From: Capitulum mitella
Taxonomy: Eukaryota > Arthropoda > Thecostraca > Pollicipedomorpha > Pollicipedidae
Assembly: GCA_030062745.1 (NCBI GenBank)
Contig: CP099844.1
Coordinates: forward strand, 22,010,596-22,074,595
Direction: 5' to 3'
DNA length: 64,000 nucleotides
Below the pieces are notes generated by a model. That model saw nothing but the letters and a program-made list of their open reading frames with translations. It searched no databases and had not been told where the DNA came from. The position numbers and the translations under genes were made by a program. Every line of letters begins with the position of its first letter. Position 1 is the stretch's first letter. Below are positions 25,368 through 36,369 of this stretch, piece after piece.

Positions 25368-27294
25368 AAAGCACTACAAAATATATTCATATCAAAATCT
25401 TGCACATCTTTGGGTCATGAAAATGATGGTTCTGCTTTTCAAATCCATGCAGTTTTTTTAGTCAAAGTGCCAAGCTGTCTTCAGCTCAGTTGTTTTGACT
25501 GTTTGTTTGTTTGTTGGACCATTGGGTAGCTGGTGTAAAAGTCATGCCATCTTTGGATAATATAATGCAAACTTAAAAAGGTTTCATGAACAGAAGTCAT
25601 ATAAATAGCTGTTACCCTGCTAGCTGTAAAGTTCACTTGCAGCCACAATTTGATTATATGTGTATGATACTCATTGCAAAAAATAGGTTACATGTAGAGG
25701 CATAGCCATGGTTGTAGGAATGGGATTGACCAGGGTGACTGCAGCCTCATGAGCTGCATTCAAAAATGAACTTGGTCACATGCAAAGTTACCTTGTTGCC
25801 TTAGAACACCATTAGTGAGCCAGGTAATGGAAATGCAGTCTTGCTAGAAAACACAACTTAAAAGTAAATGGTAGCCTTGTAAGTGATGGTTGTCCACTTA
25901 TAAATGCAGCCATGGGGCTCAGAAAATGTTTTTGTTGCCATTTCTGAAGGGATTTTTTATATGTGACATCAAGGAAAAACAGTAACTTCAGCACTTAAAT
26001 TGGATTCATGTCCACAAATCACATAAATGCCATGCCTTGCAAGCATTTGCAAATTATGAGGATGTGTCCATAAGATTGGATGAGAAAATTATACTAATTT
26101 TCCTTTTGCCTCTGTGCTGCTGTGTCATGTAGGTAAGGAGTAGATTAAATCCTATTTGATCATGGAACTTTACAGGGAAGTATGTAATTGCCTGTTTTTG
26201 TGAAAAACAGTTAATGTCACTTTTCAGCTCTTCCAGTCATTAGTTCTGCAGTAACTTTGTGCAGCCTTACACATGACACTGCACAGAAATGGGCACCTCA
26301 TATCTACTGTTGCCACTTGTTACCTTCACTTTTTCAGTTTTCTTGCACCTGTGCTTGAATAGCTTATACCAGTTTGTGCACTGAACATTGTTGCTTGTTA
26401 AAACAGGTTTTTGGCATTGGGAGCAACACTGTTCTGTTACAAAATTAAGCAGGTGAAGACTGCCACACAGTCAACAGATTAAGTTGTGCCCAATTATACA
26501 TTCTCCACTCATCTGCATCAGTGTCTGAGTATTTGGGATAGTGTCCAACATTTGTCTTTAATTCACTAGTTGGCCAAAGTTTGCATGCAGAGGATTGAAC
26601 TATTTAATATTTATATTTGTTTTAGGAGTTATTTTGCTGAATGTCATCAAAAGGGAATTTTGCTTTTCATGAATGTCTTCATTGCAGTTGATATGTTTTA
26701 ATTGGGTTCAGTTGGTTGTTGATTAATTGCTTTTGTAGAGCACACTGACATGCTGATGCATTATTGACCTTCTTTATAAAGCTTTATGAAATTTTCTGTC
26801 ACTCCATGATTAATTGTCTCCAGCCATTTAATCAACAGTAGCAAGAGTTTTCTTGCTGAATCCTGCTTCAAGAGGTAGTTTCAAATCAGTGCAAGTTGAT
26901 GCTCATCTAATACTGTGCTGTCTTACACTATGATACTCAGTCTAACAATATGGCAATTACATTCCTGCTTCACCAGAGTAAGGCTTGACCCTTGGAGCCT
27001 CAGCCTTCCTCTCATGTATGTACAGTGACCCCTGACTTACTGAGATGCAATCAGAGGGCTGGTACAAAAAGTGTGATTTAATTTCTGTTCTGTAGCAGTT
27101 TTAAGTTGTTTTTAACCATGTTGAATGAAATCTGGGCATTAGAAAGTGATTAGAAGTATCAGGAAATGATGCCAGGGTTTTTTGGATGGCAGTCTTCCAA
27201 GTAGTGGGTCTTCATTATAAGCATCTGACATGGTTGTATTGTCAGTTCAGCCTGTACCACCTTTAACATGGATGTAGCACCCTGGAGTGGATGT
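25368..27294. other. CpG-free block upstream of CCDC47 coding start
   Basis: Reading every line, I find no CG dinucleotide in these 1,927 bases, although C and G are both common. No coding exon seen; it is presumably the first (5' UTR) intron of CCDC47. See the finding on CpG-depleted blocks. Confidence 0.85.
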
Positions 27295-27345
27295 CGTGGT
27301 TCCCAGCTGCTGGTGTTGACTGAGCTGTCCTGTCCTCAGCCGGCG

Positions 27346-30300
27346 ATGACGGACGCACGTCTGAAGACGCTGCTCGTCCTGCTGGTGCTGTCGCTGTACG
27401 TGCGGGCCTCCAAGTACCAGGCGGAGACAGAGGACAACGACTTCGCCGATTTCGAAGAGTTCGACGACGACGAGTTCGAGAAGCCGTACCAAGCCAACAC
27501 AGAGCCGGAGGAGTCGGAGCCGGAGCGAAAGACCACGCCCAGTCCTAGTCAGGACGCCGTTATAGACGACGAGGATGTACTAGTGGAGGTGAGTTGCAGG
27601 GGAAGCGTCATGGGATTCGTTGTGTCGGTCGCGTGCTAAGGCATATGCTGATGCCACGATAAAGTGTCAGAACGTCTTTTGCAACATATTTAGGGGCATT
27701 ATGGAAGAAAATATTGTGGATTTACTGTAGCCAACATCAGGGTGGATGTTAGGGCATAGCATGTGGTATCATTTATAAACTGAGGTAAGTGATGCAGTAA
27801 TTGTATGTTCCATTGCCATATGCAGTAATTGAGTCTCAGGGTATGTAAGTATCGATGCATTCCACGTAATGGTAAAATCGACCTTTGCGTTGTATGTCGT
27901 GATATCGACGTGTTATCGTCGTGTTATGCCCGACGACATGAAAACTGACCATGCATTCCAGACGGAAGATGAATTCGAGCATTTTCAAGATGAAGAAGAG
28001 TTTGAAGGTTTCGAATCGGCGTCGCCAAGTAAAGGCAGCAAGGAGCAGCCAAAGATTACCATCGCCAACGTGAGCTAATTTGTCTTTTCCGAAATGACGT
28101 AAGACTCCTTCGATGTCCGGCAATTGTCGGAGTTTCTGGGCCACTTCCTCACTTGTATAAAGTGAATGACTGGAAAAGAAGTATTGCATCGTGGTATGTG
28201 GCAACGATTAGGTCCCAGAATAAGTTGTTCCTCATTAACAAGCTCCAGAGTGAATTTAATGACGCCTGTGGTTTTATTTGCAGGTGCCAGTCCACCGTTC
28301 CACCAACTGGGACAAATTTTACGTGGAAATGCTGATGATTGCAGGCATCGTGGTTTACTTCATCAATTTCGTGTCCGGAAAGACGCGAAATCAGAAGTTG
28401 GCCAACGCCTGGCTCACTGCACACAAGCCTCTGCTGGAGAGCAATTTCTCGCTTGTCGGTATGAATTCATTTAAAAAGTCGATGGAAAGCGTCCCTGAAA
28501 CACAGCGACGACCCTAGGTTTTCTTTGGGAGAAGGATGAAGCAGTCGTTTTTTGTGTTTTCGAGAAATGGCTGTTGGCCCGTTGTGTTGTCGCAGAATTT
28601 GGCGGCCGTTGAGTTTGCATGGACTCATTTTACGTTTTTGCGTTTTTTGGTGGTCCACACCAACAGGGTGGCTATGATGCGCAGCGTCATACGGATAAAA
28701 AAAAATAGGTAAGCTACATACAATACATACACAAGCACACGCCCGTGTTTGGGGAGTTTGGGGGGGTTAATGAAGTATGCCAGACGCCCCTCCGGTTGCC
28801 GATCAGGGAGAGGGATGTGGAGGGCGCTGCCAGCGGCGCCTCCTGACCGAAGCCCTCTGCCCGCACCAGGCGACGACGGTAAGGCCGAGCCGGGCGCTGG
28901 CGGTCTGCTGAAGGAGTCGGAGAACATGTACACCCTCTGGTGCAGCGGCCGCGTCTGCTGCGAGGGCATGCTCGTCCAGCTCAAATTCCTCAAGGTCAGG
29001 AGATCCACTCGGCGTGACCGAGGTGTGGTGGTCCGGTAGAGCCGTGTGTTTAGGTAGCTTTGGTTTGAATTTTTGTGCCATGAAGTACGAAAGTTTGAAT
29101 GTCTGTCGTGCGTAATATTTCTTGTCATGTATAAAGGTGTTTGTTAACACACACAGTGAGTTCCGTCCAGTTTTTCATGAATGACGGATGCGCCGCTCAC
29201 ATTGTTACTCGCGGTACATACATTGCAAGGAAGGCCATCTTGTCGTAGTCTGAGGAGCAAGAATTCTAATTACTGTCCGACGGTTCTCGCGTTTTTGTGA
29301 TCCCAAAGCAGCTCGTATTAATCATCTTTCTCGTGTTGTACAAGACTAACGCTTTTTGCTTGGTTGAACTTCATATTCCTTGGCTTTTGCAGCGCCAGGA
29401 CTTGGTGTCCGTGATTTCCACAATGATGAAGTCGGCCTCTGACCAAGTAGAAGTGAAAGTCACGATGAACCCGGAGGAGCTGGACACATTTGTCTTCTGC
29501 TTAGCCAACAAGAAGGCCGCTGCGAGGCTCGCGAAAGAGATGACGGATTTGGTAAGTCGCTCTCATGTTTCGCATTTTCGGGTACTAGCGCCATCGGCGG
29601 TAATGCCGTTACTCCGTTTGGTACATTTCTGTGAATATTTTACTGTGAAAGGTCGTTTTTGCGTGATGACGTCAGTCTGAGTAGGGCCTGTGACGTGCGC
29701 GGCAGTAGAACCCGATATTGCTCAGCTGATGATATGCTATTTTGCATACACTATCCGTCTCCTAGCCCGAGGTCGCTGCCTCCCACAGAGCACGTACTGT
29801 CCGGAGCGGAAGTCGGCCGAAAAGTACGGCCTGCCGGCGCATTTTTCGCTCATGTCCGAGATCCACGAGGCGACGGCGGCCGTTCTGGACCCGCGCGTTA
29901 CGGCCGTCATCAACAAGTACCCGGACCTGGTGGAGTTCATCCACGTCTCGGACCAGTATTCCGGCCCCAAACAGGTGCGCACCGGGCCAGGTCTTCGGAC
30001 AGGCGCGCGACGAAGCGGGGCTAGGTCTGACTCGGTCATCAGCAGTTGTCGGGTGTAGGGGTGTTGGGAGTCGGTCCCACGTTCGTTTGTAGCACGTTTG
30101 GTTGTTACACCAGATTGTCTTTGACTGTTGCTCAAGGCTGTGGAAGTGGAGGGGTTTGGAGAAGATCATTTTGCGCGGAGTGGGTGGCATGCTGTGTGAC
30201 AGTGAACGCTTTCACTGTCCTGATACTGGACAGACACACCCCAGTTATCTCGGTCGACATGTTCGTGATGGTGTGGCCCGCCTTGTGACCTAGATGCCGT

Positions 30301-32111
30301 TTCGCCCTTAAATCCCAATAACAGCAACGGCCGAAGTGATTGCCTTCGGAGCCGGGGGGAGCGCAGACTGGCGAAGGGGTCTGGTTCTCCTACCGCGCCG
30401 CGAGGAGAGCGGGCCGGCGCCTCCGACCGACGACGTCTGCTCCCGCCGCGCTCTGATCCGATCTGAGGTCCTCCGCCGGCAGATCGACGACACGGCGCCC
30501 GTGGAGCTGCCCAAGGTGAAGCCGACACTGGCGTTCTGCTTCAACCTGCCCGGCCGCGGCCGGCTGATGCCTGCCGACGTGGAGAACATCCGGCCGCTGA
30601 TGCAGCTCGTGCTCTACATGGTCGACAGGATGAAGCGCTGCAAGCTTGGAAAGGAGGTGCGTCAGGAGACTCGGGAACTGGGTTGGTGAAGGACCAGGTA
30701 CCTCTTGTTCGTAGGATTTCGCCAGAGATTGGAACTTTGAACGGCCCGATTTTTTCAAAACGATGTTGTCCTCTGTGGTTCCATGGCAGTCGTCAATGCC
30801 AGCATCGTTTAAGGCTGCGGCTGAGATGTGTATAAAACAATTTGTGAGCCTTGTGAGCTATTGCACCTGGCGTGGCGCATCGCACAAGTCAAGAACTTTT
30901 TTTAAATATTTTCTTTCGTGGACGCATGTGTATGCAGATATACTGATGTTTATGTTTTTTATTGCTGACCTAAAACGGTTTGCCTTCCAAAGAATTGGTA
31001 TCATTCATACCTGGTGCGCGTTTGACGGGTCACCTGCCGGCTACTCACAGGCCCGTCAGAAGGCGGAGAAGAACCGTCTGCGCGTGCAGGAGGTGTTCCT
31101 GAAGCAGACTCATCAGTCACGTGCCGAGAAGGCGCAGGCCAAGCGGGAGGAGAAACGCCGCCTGGAGAAGGAGCGCATCATGGAGGTGAGGCTGGCTGCC
31201 GCTTGTTCCGCGTCCCGTCTGTGTCCCGTGTGCCGTGTCCTGTCCTCTGCCCCGTATCCCGTGTCCTATGTGCGTCCCGTGTCCAGTATACCATGTCCTG
31301 TGTCCCGTATCCCGTATGTGGCGTCCTTTGTCCCGTATCCCGTGTCCTGTGTGTGTTCCGTACCCCGTGTCCCGTGAGTCCCGTATCCCGTGTCCCGTCT
31401 GTGCTCCATATCCCTTCTGCCGTGCCGGCTTCAGCTGCCGGCCGTGGTGGGAGTGGGACCGGCGACCGGCCGCAGGCCGTCACGGCGTTCGTGCCGTGCC
31501 CGGTCGGTGGGCATTGTCCGGACGTCCGGCCGCGAGCCGTGGGGCTGCGGAGCCTGAACACTCCACGTCTGGCCACGTCCGTCCGGGGATCTGCCGTTCA
31601 GTCCCGGCCGCCGTGACCGTCGCGGTGCAGCCTGCGTGGCTCGGGTAAACGATGCTGGTCGGGACATCCGCGACGCTGTTGGGCCAGAGTTGGAGGTGTT
31701 GGCCAGTGTCGGGGCTGTTGGTAACAGTGTGGGTGTAGTTGCGATTCGTCGGTATGGGTCAGGTCGGCGTCTTGTATCAGGGTGAGCTGTGCGGGTACGG
31801 GTACGCAGTGGTGTGGGTGTGGGTCGGAGCCAGTAGTGTTCGCCTTGGTCATCCTCCACAGTGTGGGCGTTGGCCAGCGGTGTGTGAGGGTCGGTATCGA
31901 GATGTGCGTGTCGTTGTGGCGCTGCTCAGAGGGCTCCCGGACGCCCTCTTACGTCACCGCTGACGCTCTCTGACGTCACCGCTGACGCCGCGGCCGACGT
32001 CGCCGGCAGGAGGAGGACCCGGAGAAGCAGCGCCGCCTGGAGGAGAAGACCGAGAAGCGCGAGGCGAAGCGACGCGCTCAGATGCGTCAGATGAAGGTGA
32101 AGGCGCTGTGA
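27346..32111 (+). CDS. CCDC47: CCDC47 (PAT-complex ER membrane protein), 9 exons, 468 aa
   Basis: CCDC47 (calumin) works with Asterix/WDR83OS in the PAT complex of the multipass translocon, chaperoning membrane proteins at the ER. Exons: 27346-27588, 27962-28069, 28284-28458, 28870-28994, 29393-29551, 29789-29974, 30483-30656, 31051-31185, 32010-32111; all GT-AG, all phases fit. 468 aa against 483 in human. There is a signal peptide (about 1-22), a long Asp/Glu-rich lumenal segment (about 23-105), and one membrane span (about 133-150, [12 protein letters not shown]). The conserved cytosolic domain contains [20 protein letters not shown] and [13 protein letters not shown] charged coiled coil (391-468) contains [13 protein letters not shown] and ends VKAL. 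The ATG follows an acceptor (GTCCTCAG, exon from 27,340). Intron 8 contains a minisatellite. Confidence 0.97.
31206..31425 (+). repeat. GTCCCGTRTCC minisatellite in CCDC47 intron 8
   Basis: About twenty degenerate units of 10-12 bp built on CGTGTCCCGTATC, starting some 20 bases after the exon 8 donor. Confidence 0.85.
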
Positions 32112-35100
32112 GCGGCGCCGTTGCCCTCTGCCCCCGGGCGGCGGCCTGGACGACTGGGCCGAGCTCGTCCGCCGGGGGAGGAGAGCCCAGCCGGCCGGCC
32201 GGTCGTGTCTCCGCCTGGCCTGCTGGTTTATTATTACGTTTGCGTGTGAGCGTGACGGTGCTGGGCGGGACGACGCTCGCGCGGGCGGCATTTTAACCCG
32301 TTCCCGGTCGGCGCAGGCGCCTGTTGGTCTTGTGACGGGTCGGGTCGCGGGTGATGGCGCGAAGTCGGGCTGCGTGGCGGACTGCCCCGGCTGTGGCCCC
32401 GAACCGGCGGCGCCCGGAACAAGAAGGCAGACACAACCGTCGGCACCGACTACCATATCCTGCGCTCTGTACCGGCACGGGTGTCAGAGTTACGCGGTCG
32501 CTGGTACCGGCTGTCGTCCTCCGTACGGGTTGCGGTCACCATCAGTACTTACTGTACTCCTGTCGTCCGTACCGGTACAGGGGTCAGCGGCACGCGGCCT
32601 CCGGTACCGACAGATGATTTCTAATTTCTCCGGTCGGCACCGTTTCCGTTAATCCCTGCCATCTGTCTGCTCGGCGATCGGCGGAAGCCTGAAGCCCTGT
32701 CATGGTTATGACCGTTCTGGCACCTGATTTTCAGTCGTCACACAGTCTCTTTGTGGTTTTTTAAGTAGGTTTTCGCGTCAAGGAACTTATCTGCCATATT
32801 TGCATGCTCCATCCGATGGCTGCAACCGACGCCGTCTTGCTATTGCTACTCAATGAACGTCGTGGCGACGGGATTCCATGTGGCAAGTTGGGTTATTTCT
32901 TCCCTTCGCATAATTTCAAATCCCGTGCCACTCTCGGTGGGTGGGAATCGTCTGCTATTGTCAGTCTGCGTCGTGTCAGCGTTTTGTGGTTTTCCATCCA
33001 GCGCCGTCCGCATGTTGAACGGTATCATTAATTTGTTTTCGTTGTGAAATTCATGATTGAAGTATTTGATGTCTTGTTACGTTCTTGTAAGTTACCGGAA
33101 TCAATCTCTTCGACTTCTCTCCAGAAACACAGAAACTGATAGCCGAACGGCGATCATGAGTCGCATTATGAAGGAACGGGTCTCCTGATCCTCAGAACAA
33201 TTTCATTTGCCGCATGTACATCTACTACAACTGCTTCCAGTTTTTCTCCAAACTTGAACCTGTTTGTGCCTTCCCAGCTCCACGCAGGTTCACCTCTGCA
33301 ATCTAATGAACGTGGCGTATGTGTTGCGTTCACTCAGACGTTGTTGACTGCATTGACAACAAACACCGCGCCGTTTCCGATCTCTGCGGCTTCTGTTGTG
33401 TTGGAATAGAACCTTGGACTGCCGACGAGAAACGGTTAGCCCGACGGACCACATCGCCGACGGCACGGTTGCAATACTCGCAGGGTAATAAACATGATTG
33501 CCTGACTCGGAATTTTCCTGCCGGGCTGTACCGCCTGCAATTCCGCCGAACAAACTTGCTCGGCCGCTAAGACGCTGTTACTAGGAACTGGGTCCGAGCT
33601 TTCTCCTAAAGAACTGCCCGAAAACACCCTCGGGACCGGGCGACGGATCTCGCGTAACCGCCAGTCGATGAGGCCGTTGTCTGCGCCCGTGGCTCTGACC
33701 CTGATCCGACCGCCGGCGGGCTGGGCTGTGGCCCCGACCGGCGCGTCCATTGGGCGTGCTGGTCGTGCTGGCTCGGGGTGCCGAGCCTACCCGGCCCGGC
33801 GTCACGTCGCTCGCCCTCATTAGCCCAGTCTGATGCCTGCCACGCGCCGCGCCGGGCGCAAACAATGACCCACGCTGCACCGACTGCAAATGAACGCTGG
33901 CTGCCTGGAACCGACCGATCTGGGGAATTGATTGACGGTAATCCCGCAATCCCGCAAAATTTAGTTTTCATAATAAAAAGGCTGGCCTTCCGTTGGGTTT
34001 AGTATGTCTTCGAAATGGAGATGTTTGAGGGATACTGGTTTGGGCCGGTCCGTTGAGATGGATGCCGCTTAAAATGCGACCGAAATCTATTCGAGTCTCT
34101 TGTCCGTGTGGATGTCGTCGAATGGCTTATCATGTCTGTTTCTTGGACCTTTAAAAGTGGTTCCGTTCCGCAGACGTACGGACCAACGACTTCCGAAGCA
34201 CTACATTTCGATGTTTATTCTCATGATTCACAACATTTCCACACGGACTGGTACAAATATAGCACGGCTCGTCACCTGACACCGACTGTGACACGTCAAA
34301 AGCGCTGACACTCATCGTCGATGTCTGGTGACCGCGGCTCCGTGCAGCTGAGAACACACGAGCGCGGTCACCACATCCGCTCAGGGCGCACGTGACACCA
34401 CGGAGAGCCACCGGCCCGGCCACAGCACAGCAGAGAGGCCGGCCCGCCCTGGAAGAACTATCCCTGCGTACACAGGGTGGCGTGACGTCACGGGGTGCCA
34501 CAGGTGCGATCCCCGCGGCCTCGGCCCGCGTGTTTCCGACCAGCAAAGCGCGCCAACAACTCATGCAAAACACGGAGCGTGCGACAGTTCTACACAGTTC
34601 TATCCCGCTTCTACACACGCCACACGACACGACGCGCGAATTCAGTTCCGGAGTGCATTCTATCGTCTGTGTGCAGAACTGTTGGTAGAAATGAAACTCA
34701 TGAAACGTAGGAGACTGATGTGTGCCCATATACAACACCGCCAGACTTGTGATTGGTTTCATTTCGGCGGAATCCATTCCGAGTCGGACTCCTGGCTTGC
34801 TGAATTGATTCTGGTAATGACTCAATGTGGTTTTCCAAATCTGTACTGATTCCGATTCCGACCCAGAATGAAAGAGTCAATGCCTTAATCGGTTCCACTA
34901 AAACCCGCTGGATTGGATTGAGCCGTTGGGGTGGATTCCAATTCTGATTCTCTTGATCTCATTCCGGCATTTACCAGAGGAATCGATGCCAGTTATGGTC
35001 GGGACTAAACCGATTCCGGAATCGATTTCCATTCGGTGGAATCGGGTACGAGCCTGAGCATCATACTTGTATTCCGACAGCGTTCGCCAACAGGGAGTCG

Positions 35101-36369
35101 TGAATACCCTTCTGTTGTTTTGTTTTTAAGATAATCAGAAACAAGGGAGCTATGGGTACGACACGTAGCGTGTTCCTTTATACATCCTATAGTGTTTGTA
35201 AATCCTGAGCTAGAGTTGGGAACGGAAATGTGGCGTTTCGTTACGTACCAAAAAGGACAATAAAAATTTCCGGGACCCGGGCGTAAAGTGGCCGAAATCC
35301 GAGGAGTTCCCAGGTTGGGGGGTGGGGGCTAGGTTTGTCCTCGCCCCTCTCCTTGGCGGAAGCCTGACGACACCCCAGGTCTGGCCCGAGCTGCCTGCCC
35401 GCTGTCGCACGCAGGTTCCCGATACGTGAAAAAGTGCTTTCACTCGTAAGTAACAACATTGTTGGTGACAGCCAGCTTAAACAATCTGACGTTCCCTCTT
35501 TCCCCAGGAATGTGTTTTAGTTTAAGCGTAGAGTGCTCGTCATGGACTTTCAGTTGGGTGGTCAATCGTTATTCAAAGAACGGAAATGGTCTCTTCATCT
35601 CATGCGGGGTGCAAAATATGTACAAATATCCAGTAACCACACTTAATCAATCTTCGCAAACGAACAGTCCTTATCTGCGGCAGCCCGCAGGTCGAGGTAG
35701 CCATCAAGTCTGATCACCACGACCCAGTTTTGATGCCTCTGTGATCAGAGTTTTGATTACAGCTCCAACGGCTGTCAGGCTTACGATATGCATTCAACGC
35801 ACGCTTCGCACGCACGCTCCCATGCCACGTGTACGCATGAAACGCACATTCACGTCATCGCTCCTGTGCGTTAGGGTGTGTCCCAGGCATAAAGTCAAAC
35901 TACATCTATTAAAACTGGTAAAAGGCCAAGTTTTTTATTCTTTCTGGTTAATTCTGTAACAGAATGTAATAGCCGCCGGCAAGTTTCCGCGAAAATCGAG
36001 TAATGTTTTGAAATCGCACAAATTATTGGAAATGCAACCCACCGCACAGGGTGCTGGTACAGTGGCGCCATGGAGTCTGCTCCGTTTTGTTTCGTTGTGC
36101 GAGGGGAAGTCCCCCGTGCCAGTTCACGCCAGGTGACGTCAAAGGCAAAACGCTTCGTCATTCATTGGGTGAAATTATTGCTTTCGGTGTAGTGCGTACT
36201 AACAAGTGCCCCTCTCATCCTCGTCTTAGTGGTTGAGACGGCGCAAATGCAAGGAAAAGAAAACGGAGATCTGGTTGATCGGCATGACTGAAGAACACTT
36301 TAGTACTACTTGTCTCCATTCTCGTGTTGAGGAGCTGAATGTGCTGATGACTTCCACAAGCGGAGGAAG
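32112..36369. other. Intergenic region downstream of CCDC47
   Basis: The first 0.2 kb should be CCDC47 3' UTR; AATAAA occurs only far downstream (33,485 and 33,972). 32,440-32,620 is rich in short GGTACCG palindromes. 34,740-35,055 is a degenerate GATTCC/GGAATC-rich repeat. 35,000-36,240 shows nothing recognisable. The stretch just before 36,370 may be the decayed 5' part of the transposon gene that follows. Confidence 0.45.
34740..35055. repeat. GATTCC-rich degenerate repeat
   Basis: Numerous scattered GATTCCG/GGAATC motifs (for example CCGATTCCGACC and CGATTCCGGAATCGATTTCC). It reads as a worn simple repeat or part of a transposon end; no terminal repeats found. Confidence 0.55.
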
